This document shows positions 37,780 through 45,384 of a stretch of 64,000 bases of DNA, one piece after another. Source of the stretch: a virus. Under the pieces are notes generated by a model, which was given only the letters and a program-made list of their open reading frames with translations, ran no database searches and was not told the origin of the DNA. Where the stretch lies: IMG/VR virus record IMGVR_UViG_3300032087_003621, positions 62,001 through 126,000 of that record; one strand, written 5' to 3'. The position numbers and the translations under genes were made by a program. Positions within the stretch are counted from its first letter, which is position 1. Each line of letters begins with the position of its first letter.

Positions 37780-38402
37780 TGGCATTTATTCATCACCAAT
37801 ATGGTAATAATTGGAATTGGGATCCTAATCTGTTTCCTAATCAAAAGGTTGCGTTTGATGCTTTTGCAAAAATCATATATGTAAACGAAGGTGTTACAGT
37901 ACTTGATGTAAAGATTGACATATATTCTGCATGGAAAGAATGGGTACTAAATTCACCAGAATATCCATTACCATCTTGGCAACTAGAAGCAATTAGTGCT
38001 ATCGGTGGTGAACCGTTGAACGATACGTTGAACGTTGGTTCGACATTCTTCCTAGAGAATGGATGGAGAATACAACCATTTGCGAGTAAGAATCCGTATA
38101 TTCTTACGGTAAACGGAAACATTTATACAAGAGAAGCGGGTGGTAACCCATTCTTGTTTGCAGAAGGTGTATCAGTTAACTTGACACGTTCTAACTTGGT
38201 AGACCAGTTAGTTGCAAGTGCAGCTATTACTCAAGCGGATTATGAAAATATTGCTGCGTATGTTTGGGCTAGATCGACTACACCGAACACTGGTGCAAGT
38301 ACATATGGACAGTTAGTGAAAGACATAGATAGTGATTTAACAGTAGTAGATACTAAAGTTGATAACACCTTGAAGAAAGGTGAATTTTTGGCACTCAAAT
38401 AG
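37779..38402 (+). CDS. Virion-associated protein with trimerisation-type C-terminus
   Basis: 207 residues, coupled to the preceding gene by TAATG. The sequence carries a pattern I have seen in a widespread phage family of short structural proteins: ...DVKIDIYSAWKEWVL.., SAIGGEPLNDTLNVGSTFFLENGWRIQPFASKNPYILTVNGNIYTREAGGNPF. The last ~60 residues are helical (VVDTKVDNTLKKGEFLALK), consistent with oligomerisation. It probably interacts with the 827-residue protein. The function is unknown. Confidence 0.62.
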   Translation: MAFIHHQYGNNWNWDPNLFPNQKVAFDAFAKIIYVNEGVTVLDVKIDIYSAWKEWVLNSPEYPLPSWQLEAISAIGGEPLNDTLNVGSTFFLENGWRIQPFASKNPYILTVNGNIYTREAGGNPFLFAEGVSVNLTRSNLVDQLVASAAITQADYENIAAYVWARSTTPNTGASTYGQLVKDIDSDLTVVDTKVDNTLKKGEFLALK

Positions 38403-38413
38403 GAGTTTGAATT

Positions 38414-38755
38414 ATGGCAGATGATGATGTAATGGTAGCACAAGTAGAAGCAGACCCGATTGAACCGAACAATCGTATTGCTGATTTGTTGGCAGCTATC
38501 GAAAAAGAAAATCACTTAGATGCAGAAAAATCTTTTAATGATCTGATTGGTGACCGTTTAAGTACTGCATTAGACCAGCGTAAAGTTTCTCTGGCACAAT
38601 CGGTATTTAATAACGAACCGGAAACTGCCGAGGCGGAAGAAGAAGATGGTGAACTCGATATCGATATTAGTGATGACGAGTTCGAGACAGAACTAGATGC
38701 TCTTGAGACAGATGAAGAAGAGTATTTAGAAACAGAAGAAGAACCAGAAAATTAA
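38414..38755 (+). CDS. 67: Prohead core protein gp67-like
   Basis: 113 residues (T4 gp67 80). An N-terminal helix (NRIADLLAAIEKENHLDAEKSFNDLIGDRLSTALDQRKVSLAQSVF) precedes a very acidic C-terminal half (Asp/Glu runs), the same architecture as T4 gp67. In T4 it is a scaffold-core component that is digested by gp21 during maturation. Position directly before gp21 and gp22 supports the call. Confidence 0.8.
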   Translation: MADDDVMVAQVEADPIEPNNRIADLLAAIEKENHLDAEKSFNDLIGDRLSTALDQRKVSLAQSVFNNEPETAEAEEEDGELDIDISDDEFETELDALETDEEEYLETEEEPEN

Positions 38756-38760
38756 TTTTT

Positions 38761-38768
38761 TATAAATA
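38761..38768 (+). promoter_or_regulatory. T4-type late promoter, TATAAATA, just upstream of an ATG
   Basis: Exact TATAAATA ending only 6 nt before the ATG at 38775. In T4 late promoters transcription starts about this distance after the box, so the transcript would begin at or next to the start codon. It may mainly serve gp21, gp22 and gp23. Confidence 0.7.
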
Positions 38769-38774
38769 ATAATT

Positions 38775-38984
38775 ATGAAAAATTTTAAAGAAATTAGAGA
38801 AGCCTCTAAGAAAAAAATGCCACCTGGCGAACATGTGTTCGATAAAAAGGTAGGTAAGGTGCACGTTATGGTGCACAAAAATACAAAGGGTTTCACCGTT
38901 TATATTGACGGCGAAAAATTAGACACTTATCGTTCTCAGAAAGAAGCTGAGAAGATGGGTGTCACATTTGCAAAGGAAATGTAA
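38775..38984 (+). CDS. Small basic prohead-cluster protein (gp68-position)
   Basis: 69 residues: KNFKEIREASKKKMPPGEHVFDKKVGKVHVMVHKNTKGFTVYIDGEKLDTYRSQKEAEKMGVTFAKEM. It sits between gp67 and gp21, where T4 has the core protein gp68, but I see no convincing sequence match to T4 gp68. The MPPGEHVFDKK and HKxxKGFxVYIDGxxLDTYRS motifs look conserved in marine T4-like phages. No Shine-Dalgarno is visible upstream. A core-component role is inferred from position. Confidence 0.65.
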   Translation: MKNFKEIREASKKKMPPGEHVFDKKVGKVHVMVHKNTKGFTVYIDGEKLDTYRSQKEAEKMGVTFAKEM

Positions 38985-38987
38985 CCA

Positions 38988-39653
38988 ATGAAACTTATTG
39001 CCGAATATGTAGAACAAGATTTAACCGTTATCACTGAAGCGAAAGAAGGTGGCGGTAAGTCATATGTCATTGAAGGCGTGTTCGCACAAGCAGAACAAAA
39101 GAATCGAAACGGACGTATCTATCCTAAAACCATTATGGAAAAGGCGGTAGATAAGTACGTAAATGAACAGGTTAAACAAAAAAGGTCAGTTGGTGAATTG
39201 AATCATCCTGAAGGCCCAACAGTTAACCTAGATAAAGTTTCTCACCTCATTACAGACCTTCAATGGGAAGGTAATAATGTGGTAGGAAAAGCATCTATTC
39301 TTGATACTCCTAATGGTCAGATTGTTAAAGGTCTACTCGATGGGGGAGTCAAACTAGGTGTTTCAACTCGTGGTATGGGTAGTCTTGAGAACAGGAATGG
39401 CACAATGTATGTGAAAGAAGATTTTCTTCTTAACACAGTAGATATTGTTCAAGACCCTTCAGCGCCTGGTGCGTTTGTTAACGGCATCATGGAAGGTGTT
39501 GATTGGGTGTGGAACAATGGTATCATTCAACCTCAAGAAATTGAAAAAATGGAGACAGAAATTAAAAAGGCTCCACGTACTGATCTCTACGAGACTCAGG
39601 TTCGTGAGTTTAAAAATTTCCTCTCGTTACTCAAAACAAACTTTAAGGAGTAA
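38988..39653 (+). CDS. 21: Prohead core scaffold and maturation protease gp21
   Basis: 221 residues (T4 212). Hallmarks are GVFAQAEQKNRNGRIYPKTIM, ELNHPEG with catalytic His73, KLGVSTRGMGSL with nucleophile Ser126, and a following VDIVQDPSAPGAFVNGIMEG with Asp152 or Asp156 as third member. It is a serine protease of the herpesvirus-type fold. It cleaves scaffold and capsid proteins after (L/I)-x-E and then itself, opening the prohead for DNA. The TAACC-ATG start follows the preceding stop by 3 nt. Confidence 0.93.
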   Translation: MKLIAEYVEQDLTVITEAKEGGGKSYVIEGVFAQAEQKNRNGRIYPKTIMEKAVDKYVNEQVKQKRSVGELNHPEGPTVNLDKVSHLITDLQWEGNNVVGKASILDTPNGQIVKGLLDGGVKLGVSTRGMGSLENRNGTMYVKEDFLLNTVDIVQDPSAPGAFVNGIMEGVDWVWNNGIIQPQEIEKMETEIKKAPRTDLYETQVREFKNFLSLLKTNFKE

Positions 39654-39656
39654 AAC

Positions 39657-40676
39657 ATGTCTGATCAAGAAAACATGATTGATGATGTTGAACTTCCTGA
39701 GGCGTCTGAGGACCAAATCGAGGAAGCGAAAGGTCACGATCCTGAAGGTGCTGAGAAAGACTCAGTAGATTCAGTAGATAAGGCTGGCGATGCTACTAAG
39801 CAAGCCGCTGCTCCGAAGACTAAAGCAGGTATGATCAACGCAATGTACGGCAAGATGCATGCTATGAAAAAGCATGAACTTCAAGCTATGTACGCAAAAA
39901 TGCAGGAAGAAGTTGAAATGTCAGAAGAAGAAGGCGAAGCGGTTGAGTTGCCAGAATTTTCTGTTACTGATGAACTCAAGGCATTGGTTGAATCAGAGGC
40001 AACATTGTCAGATGAATTCAAAGCGAAAACTGCTGTAATCTTCGAAACTGCTATTCGTTCCAAACTTACTGAAGAAGTAGAACGTTTGGAAGATGAATAT
40101 CAATCTCGTCTTGACGAAGAACTGAACGCAACGCGTGAAGACCTCGTTGAGAAGGTTGATAACTACCTCAACTATGTGGTTGAAACTTGGATGGAAGAGA
40201 ACAAACTCGCTGTCGAGTCTGGTCTCCGTACTGAGATTGCTGAAGGTTTCATGAATAACTTGAAAGAGTTGTTCGTTGAGTCTTACATCGAAGTACCTGA
40301 GTCTAAGGTAGACCTTGTTGATGAACTCGCTGCATCAGTGGAAGAGTTGGAAGAAAAACTCAACGACCAAACTGGTTCAGTATTAGAAATGCGTGAGAAG
40401 TTGGAAGAGTACCAGCGTGAAACGGTTATCCGTGAAAGCGCTCGTGACCTTGCAGACACGCAAGTAGAAAAATTACGTTCTTTGGTTTCTTCTCTCGACT
40501 TTGAAGACGAAGAGTCATTCACAGAAAAAGTTAAAACTGTGAAAGAGTCTTACTTCAAGAAAGAAGTAACTTCAACCGAAGAAGTAATCGAAGAAGATTG
40601 GGATACGGATGCCACAGTTGAATCTAATTCTACTATGGATATGTATCTCAATGCAATCAAAAGAACTAAAAAGTAA
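39657..40676 (+). CDS. 22: Prohead core scaffold protein gp22
   Basis: 339 residues (T4 269). Highly charged, helix-rich protein with long coiled-coil stretches (EAIRSKLTEEVERLEDEYQSRLDEELNATREDLVEKVDNYLNYVVETWMEENKLAVESGLRTEIAEGFM is the family core). An N-terminal Asp/Glu and Ala/Lys extension precedes it. It forms the internal scaffold on which gp23 assembles and is destroyed by gp21. It lies 3 nt after gp21 and 18 nt before gp23, with AAGGAG sites at both starts. Confidence 0.92.
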   Translation: MSDQENMIDDVELPEASEDQIEEAKGHDPEGAEKDSVDSVDKAGDATKQAAAPKTKAGMINAMYGKMHAMKKHELQAMYAKMQEEVEMSEEEGEAVELPEFSVTDELKALVESEATLSDEFKAKTAVIFETAIRSKLTEEVERLEDEYQSRLDEELNATREDLVEKVDNYLNYVVETWMEENKLAVESGLRTEIAEGFMNNLKELFVESYIEVPESKVDLVDELAASVEELEEKLNDQTGSVLEMREKLEEYQRETVIRESARDLADTQVEKLRSLVSSLDFEDEESFTEKVKTVKESYFKKEVTSTEEVIEEDWDTDATVESNSTMDMYLNAIKRTKK

Positions 40677-40694
40677 CATTTAAGGAGTATTTAA

Positions 40695-42059
40695 ATGGAA
40701 ATTTCTTACGATAGACTCGTTGAGAAGTGGGCTCCAGTTCTGAATGAAGAGTCAGCGGGTGAGATCAAAGATTCTCATCGTCGTGCTGTAACTGCTGCTA
40801 TCTTGGAAAACCAAGAGAAGGCGTTCATGGAACAAGCTCAACTTAACGAAGTAAACACAAACACTTCTGTAACCCAAGCTGCTGGTTCAAGTGGTGCAAA
40901 CTGGGACCCCATCCTTATCGCCCTCGTTCGTCGTGCTATGCCTAACTTGATGGCATATGACGTTTGTGGCGTTCAGCCTATGACTGGTCCTACTGGTCTT
41001 ATCTTCGCTATGAAGTCACGTTTTAAGACTGGACCTAATGCTGGTGCTGGTGCTGTTGATACAGAAGCTCTGTTCAACGAAGCACCAACTCCATATTCTG
41101 GTGACTCTTCAACTGACTTGGCTGACACTCGTGGTCCTTCAGGTCTTAAAGGTGTAACTAATACTAACCCAGGCGCTGGTGACTCTTCTATTGCTGACGA
41201 AACAACTACTGTTGATATCGGCCGTGGTATGTCAACTGCTACTGCTGAAGCTCTTGGTACTACTGGTGGTAACTCTTTCCATGAAATGGGTTTCACCATC
41301 GAGAAGGCAACGGTTACTGCGGTATCACGTGCTTTGAAAGCAGAATATACGCTTGAACTCGCTCAAGACCTCAAGGCTATTCATGGTCTTGACGCTGAGA
41401 CAGAACTTGCTAACATTCTGTCTACGGAAATTCTTGCGGAAATCAACCGTGAAGTTATCCGTACTATCAACTCTCAAGCTAAGATTGGTGCTCTTCAATC
41501 TAACATGACTACTAAGGGTATCTTCGACTTGTCTACGGACGCTGATGGTCGTTGGTCAGTTGAGAAGTTCAAGGGTATGTTGGTACAGATCGAGCGTGAG
41601 TGTAACGTAATTGCTAAGGACACTCGTCGTGGTAAGGGTAACGTAGTAATCTGTTCTTCAGATGTTGCTACTGCTCTCGCTGCTGCTGGTATGCTTGATT
41701 ACTCACCTGCTCTTTCTACTAACCTTCAAGTAGATGACACAGGCAACACGTTTGCTGGTGTATTGAATGGTCGTACACGTGTTTACATCGACCCATATGC
41801 TGACACAGACTACGTGACTGTAGGTTATAAGGGTACGAATCCTTACGACTCAGGCGTTTTCTACTGCCCATACGTTCCTCTCCAGATGGTACGTGCGGTT
41901 GGTGAGAATGACTTCCAACCACGTATCGGGTTCAAGACTCGTTACGGCATGATCGCTAACCCATATGCTGGTACAGGTTCACCTCAGAGTGACTTGGCTA
42001 ACACAGTACGTGCTAACCAGTACTATCGTATTTTCCGCGTGGATAACATCCTCGACTAA
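40695..42059 (+). CDS. 23: Major capsid protein gp23
   Basis: 454 residues (T4 521). The HK97-like fold of T4 gp23 is indicated by WDPILIALVRRAMPNLMAYDVCGVQPMTGPTGLIFAMKSRF, HEMGFTIEKATVTAVSRALKAEYTLELAQDLKAIHGLDAETELANILSTEILAEINREVIRTI, and GTNPYDSGVFYCPYVPLQMVRAVGENDFQPRIGFKTRYGM. An LNE tripeptide at residues 50-52 is the best candidate gp21 cleavage site, leaving about 400 mature residues. Codon choice is strongly biased to a small set (GCT, GGT, CGT, AAC), as expected for a very abundant protein. Transcription ends at the hairpin immediately downstream. Confidence 0.96.
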   Translation: MEISYDRLVEKWAPVLNEESAGEIKDSHRRAVTAAILENQEKAFMEQAQLNEVNTNTSVTQAAGSSGANWDPILIALVRRAMPNLMAYDVCGVQPMTGPTGLIFAMKSRFKTGPNAGAGAVDTEALFNEAPTPYSGDSSTDLADTRGPSGLKGVTNTNPGAGDSSIADETTTVDIGRGMSTATAEALGTTGGNSFHEMGFTIEKATVTAVSRALKAEYTLELAQDLKAIHGLDAETELANILSTEILAEINREVIRTINSQAKIGALQSNMTTKGIFDLSTDADGRWSVEKFKGMLVQIERECNVIAKDTRRGKGNVVICSSDVATALAAAGMLDYSPALSTNLQVDDTGNTFAGVLNGRTRVYIDPYADTDYVTVGYKGTNPYDSGVFYCPYVPLQMVRAVGENDFQPRIGFKTRYGMIANPYAGTGSPQSDLANTVRANQYYRIFRVDNILD

Positions 42060-42086
42060 TAAAAATAACGATAGTTATAAAAATTT

Positions 42087-42111
42087 GGGGCACTTCGGTG
42101 CCCCTTTTTTT
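42087..42111. terminator. Bidirectional terminator between convergent operons
   Basis: Perfect 7-bp stem GGGGCAC / GTGCCCC with a TTCG loop, followed on the plus strand by seven T and on the minus strand by AAATTTTT. It ends the capsid operon from the left and the minus-strand pair from the right. The TAA of the minus-strand ParB-like gene lies in its T-run. Confidence 0.92.
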
Positions 42112-43099
42112 ATGCAGCTTGATCGATTATTTCCATAGTCTCATCATCAAGACCTATAGAGTTTAACAACCCATTATTATCATTTAATGCTCGTCTAGTA
42201 ATTAAGTATGCAATACTTGCACGTGCATTGCCAGCCAAACGTCCCTTAATAAGATTAGTTTGTTTTGGATTGGTACGTTTGAAATTTACCAAACTTTCTA
42301 CAATCTCATCAATACTGTAAGAATGATCGACATCTTCGTTCTTCATTAAAAGATATGCAAGACCTGTAAGTAAATAACCGGAAACGGTTGGTTCTCTATC
42401 ATAAACTTTTTGAATGATACGAGAAGACTCAATGAAGTACTCTTCGGGTATACCGTCCTTTCGGAAATAATTGGTCTTGACTTCAACAAAACCACCCAAA
42501 GACTTTCCAATTGGGTTTAGTCCCTCTACGTCAAGTTCACAGTTTTTGAAAACGTTCAAAAGTTTTAGAGCATCCGGATCACCAAAGACAACCTCAGACT
42601 TAAAAATTTCTTCTGCTTTCATAGACTCCTGATCAGCGTTACGTGACTTGAAGTAACGCGCTTCTTCTTTTTGGCAATCTAGGTCAGTCATAAACTGTTT
42701 GTGTACCAACTGTGAAGTCTTGATGTGAGTCAAACCACACAGACCCGCCATGATAATACGGCGGAGACCGTCCCAACAAAACTTCTTTCCGGACGGCCGG
42801 ATTGCGATGTCCACTACTCCAGCTGAGTATGGATCAAACCCGTTCATCTTTTGAAGTTTGTTGATGAGTTTCTTCAAACGGACAATACGTTGATACGTCA
42901 TGTCAACCCAAATCTCATCGATTGCAACCACACCCACTTCTTTAGGGTCATAAACTGCATTTGAGATCATACCAGCTAGGGTCTTGGTCTTGAAGTTTTC
43001 GATACGGAGAATCGCATCGATAATGTCTTGGATACGGACTGTACCCTTTAGGTTAGCGAGCTCACCTGAGACTTCACTATGTTTAGTGCTCTTACGCAT
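42110..43099 (-). CDS. ParB/sulfiredoxin-fold (ParB-like) protein
   Basis: 329 residues on the minus strand, with a strong AAGGAG ribosome site. Residues ~60-120 fit the ParB-like nuclease/sulfiredoxin fold: AIDEIWVDMTYQR, a helix (LKKLINKLQKMN), FDPYSAGVVDIAIRPSGKKFCWDGLRRIIMA. The usual DGxHR is here WDGLRR. The ~200-residue helical C-terminus is not recognised; it lacks a clear helix-turn-helix. Some phage ParB-like proteins cut DNA, others act as CTP switches or in DNA modification, so the activity here is open. It is the second gene of the only minus-strand operon in the window. Confidence 0.65.
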   Translation of the reverse strand: MRKSTKHSEVSGELANLKGTVRIQDIIDAILRIENFKTKTLAGMISNAVYDPKEVGVVAIDEIWVDMTYQRIVRLKKLINKLQKMNGFDPYSAGVVDIAIRPSGKKFCWDGLRRIIMAGLCGLTHIKTSQLVHKQFMTDLDCQKEEARYFKSRNADQESMKAEEIFKSEVVFGDPDALKLLNVFKNCELDVEGLNPIGKSLGGFVEVKTNYFRKDGIPEEYFIESSRIIQKVYDREPTVSGYLLTGLAYLLMKNEDVDHSYSIDEIVESLVNFKRTNPKQTNLIKGRLAGNARASIAYLITRRALNDNNGLLNSIGLDDETMEIIDQAA

Positions 43100-43126
43100 A
43101 TAATACTCCTTGTATTATTTTTAGTA

Positions 43127-43145
43127 GAGATACAACATGTATCTC
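43127..43145. promoter_or_regulatory. Inverted repeat between the two minus-strand genes
   Basis: GAGATAC-N5-GTATCTC, a perfect 7-bp inverted repeat in the 60-nt gap, between the stop of the 43160 gene and the ribosome site of the ParB-like gene. It could be an operator for a dimeric DNA-binding protein or an RNA hairpin that tunes translation or mRNA decay. A TATACT hexamer on the minus strand (43151-43156) lies just upstream but has no matching -35. Confidence 0.55.
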
Positions 43146-43159
43146 ATATTAGTATATAG

Positions 43160-44290
43160 TCATCTTATGATGTCTATGCCTTCTGCGTTAGTATTCCAAG
43201 TCTCCACAACGGAACGCAGTCTACCGTCTGACTTCAGAGACTCATAACGTTTGCCCGCCTTGTTACGCCACCAGTCAATGACTGACTCAAGTTCAAAGCG
43301 ATCAAAGTTATCCTTCTTAACCAATGTGTCTGTCTCCATGTTGAGATACTGTGGCACATTGTCATACCCGTAGGTTGAATAAAAAGAACGCTTCTTTTCA
43401 GTCAATCCTTTGGCATCAGAGAAGGTCTGACAGAACTTCGCATAGGCAGTTTCATCATATTGTTTGAGAGAGGCTTTGATGATACCTACCATCTTGGTCT
43501 GGGTCTTTAACTTGCGAGAGGATGCATCAGCAGGTACCAAGGATTCACCATCATTTCGTTTTCTAAACCATTCGTTTAACTTACGAAAATTATCATCATT
43601 TATCAATGGCGCGAAGTTTGAGTCTGTCAGACCGTTAAACCTTAGTAGTGGTTTCATACCATCATACTGCGAGGCAGCTTTGGTAGAACCATACAAAGAA
43701 GTTGTTTCGAACATACAAATGTTCGCATCGTATTTTTTATTCAGTGCTTCACGTACAGTGTGAGAACAACAAATCGCTGCCAGTAATTTACCACCAAGAT
43801 AGTTGAACCCAAACGGTTGTGTAGGTACAATGTTGAAACCCATAATAACAGATTTGTTAAATCGTTTCATCACATCAGGATTCATTGTATCAAGAGGACC
43901 GCCCAACCATTCGTTGCGTGGACGAGAGTTTATTGTTGGTGAACCGAAACGAATCATACCGATAATAGTGTCAGTATTTTTTTCAGTTACTATCCATAAC
44001 ATTTGTTTGCCTGGGATACTTGCCTCTACAGGAGCCGAGGTAGTAATCTCCATGTAACGCATAAATTTTTCTTGTGAACATTCATAAAATCCAATGTTCA
44101 TATCGTTCGGGTGAATATTGAAGTTACTGAAAAGGTCACTCTCAGGGCCCATGCCTGGAAGTGAATGTGGAAAAGATTCCATGCGTTCCATTTTAACAGT
44201 ACGCATATAATCATCAATACGTTCGAAGTTACTAAAGAACTCTTCGAACACATTTGCTGCGTAGTAAGCATCGGATTTGGATAAAATCAT
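43160..44290 (-). CDS. DruA/Mom-like (DUF4338-type) protein
   Basis: 376 residues on the minus strand. A core at residues ~98-224 reads GMIRFGSP (111-118), NEWLGG, FNIVPTQPFGFNYLGGKLLAA (~152-172), SHTVREALNKKYDANICMFETTSLYGS (~176-202), GMKPLLRFNGLTDS (211-224). This order (GxIxFGSP, a LggklL helix, a FETtslyG strand-turn, a final GLT) resembles DUF4338 of Druantia DruA and the acetyltransferase-like fold of the phage Mu DNA-modifying protein Mom. The ~80-residue N-terminus and ~150-residue C-terminus are not recognised. A DNA-modifying or nucleic-acid-linked transferase role is possible, not shown. Confidence 0.5.
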   Translation of the reverse strand: MILSKSDAYYAANVFEEFFSNFERIDDYMRTVKMERMESFPHSLPGMGPESDLFSNFNIHPNDMNIGFYECSQEKFMRYMEITTSAPVEASIPGKQMLWIVTEKNTDTIIGMIRFGSPTINSRPRNEWLGGPLDTMNPDVMKRFNKSVIMGFNIVPTQPFGFNYLGGKLLAAICCSHTVREALNKKYDANICMFETTSLYGSTKAASQYDGMKPLLRFNGLTDSNFAPLINDDNFRKLNEWFRKRNDGESLVPADASSRKLKTQTKMVGIIKASLKQYDETAYAKFCQTFSDAKGLTEKKRSFYSTYGYDNVPQYLNMETDTLVKKDNFDRFELESVIDWWRNKAGKRYESLKSDGRLRSVVETWNTNAEGIDIIR

Positions 44291-44317
44291 AAAAATAAAT
44301 TCTCAAACAATAGGAAT

Positions 44318-44346
44318 AGTATATAGCATTTTTACCAGTGTGTCAA
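44318..44346 (-). promoter_or_regulatory. Sigma70-type promoter for the minus-strand operon
   Basis: On the minus strand: -35 TTGACA (44341-44346, perfect), 17-bp spacer, -10 TATACT (44318-44323), then about 27 nt to the ATG. This is a strong early-type promoter read by host polymerase. Confidence 0.8.
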
Positions 44347-44348
44347 GG

Positions 44349-44356
44349 TATAAATA
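44349..44356 (+). promoter_or_regulatory. T4-type late promoter, TATAAATA
   Basis: Exact TATAAATA on the plus strand, 27 nt before the GTG of the gp3-like gene. It lies 2 bp from the -35 hexamer of the divergent minus-strand promoter. Confidence 0.75.
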
Positions 44357-44383
44357 GAAGAAACGATTAAAGGTTTACATACC

Positions 44384-44881
44384 GTGGCAGAACTGACAAG
44401 CAACATTAACTATCTTCAACCTACTGGATTTGCGGTCTCTATCTCTAAGGAGAACTATCCTAATATCCAGTACTTTGCACAGTCCGTATCACACCCTAGC
44501 GTCTCTGTCTCGGAAGTAGAGGCACCATACCAGAGAAGGAATGTGCCCATCATTGGGGATAAAATATTGTTTGATGAAGTGCAGTTCACTTTCCTAGTTG
44601 ATGAAGATATGAAATCATACGAAGAAATGTTTGCTTGGTTGAATCGTATTGTCAATGATGAATATAAAACCTCAGCTGGAACTCTTTTATCTGGTATTGG
44701 TTCTGAAGCTGATATTACAGTAACCATTCTTTCTAGTCACAACAATGCAAAGAAACAAATTCGTTATGTCAATGCGTTTCCTGTCAACGTAACAGGTATC
44801 GAATTTGCTGCAACAAACACAGAAATTTCACCCCTAACATTTAGTGCTGGTTTTAGGTACTCCTATTTCGAATTACTATAA
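44384..44881 (+). CDS. 3: Tail-tube-fold protein, probable tail completion protein gp3
   Basis: 165 residues starting with GTG (an AAAGG site lies upstream). The pattern FAVSISKENYPNIQYFAQSVSHPSVSVSEVEAPYQRRNVPIIGDKILFDEVQFTFLVDEDMKSYEEMFAWLN is that of the gp19-like tube fold. In marine T4-like genomes the gene between gp23 and uvsY with this pattern is annotated as gp3, which caps the tube tip in T4. Alternatives are gp54 or another tube-related baseplate protein, but size and position favour gp3. Confidence 0.65.
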   Translation: MAELTSNINYLQPTGFAVSISKENYPNIQYFAQSVSHPSVSVSEVEAPYQRRNVPIIGDKILFDEVQFTFLVDEDMKSYEEMFAWLNRIVNDEYKTSAGTLLSGIGSEADITVTILSSHNNAKKQIRYVNAFPVNVTGIEFAATNTEISPLTFSAGFRYSYFELL

Positions 44882-44882
44882 C

Positions 44883-44911
44883 TTGAATCTCCTAGTTAAG
44901 TGTGGTATAAT
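44883..44911 (+). promoter_or_regulatory. Sigma70 promoter for uvsY
   Basis: -35 TTGAAT (44883-44888), 17-bp spacer, perfect -10 TATAAT (44906-44911) with extended TGG just before it. The uvsY ATG is 28 nt downstream with an AGGAAG ribosome site. It marks the switch from late head genes to early/middle replication genes. Confidence 0.8.
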
Positions 44912-44939
44912 ACCAGAAAATTACTAGGAAGTCAACACA

Positions 44940-45383
44940 ATGGATTTAAAAGATATCTTGTCTATGTGGGAAGAGGATAGTAAAATTCCTTCAGCACACC
45001 TAGATGAAACATCTCGTAACACTCCCGCACTACATTCTAAGTATTTGTCTATTCTAGCTGATGCTAAGTTAAAGATGAAAGATGCGGAGTTCAAACAGAA
45101 AATCCTTCTGAAAGATAAGTGGTTATATTATAATGGAAAGTTAGACCAAAAGTCAATAGAAGAAAAAGGTTGGGACCCAGACCCCTTCAATGGTCTAAAG
45201 ATTCTGAAAGGTGAAATGGAACACTACTATGAGAGTGACCCTGAACTTCAACAATCCGAAGCAAAAATTCAATACATTAAAACTGTGATAGATACACTAT
45301 CTGAAATTATTAACAATCTTAACTGGCGACATCAGACCATTAAGAATATGATTGACTATAAGAAGTTTGAAGCTGGTTTCTAA
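44940..45383 (+). CDS. uvsY: Recombination mediator UvsY
   Basis: 147 residues (T4 137). The length, helical character, central YYNGKLD and the end RHQTIKNMIDYKKFEAGF match UvsY (T4 ends HIQDMRAFEAGK). In T4 it loads the UvsX recombinase onto gp32-coated single-stranded DNA. The next gene, uvsW, begins 1 nt after the stop, keeping the T4 pairing of uvsY and uvsW. Confidence 0.9.
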   Translation: MDLKDILSMWEEDSKIPSAHLDETSRNTPALHSKYLSILADAKLKMKDAEFKQKILLKDKWLYYNGKLDQKSIEEKGWDPDPFNGLKILKGEMEHYYESDPELQQSEAKIQYIKTVIDTLSEIINNLNWRHQTIKNMIDYKKFEAGF

Positions 45384-45384
45384 T

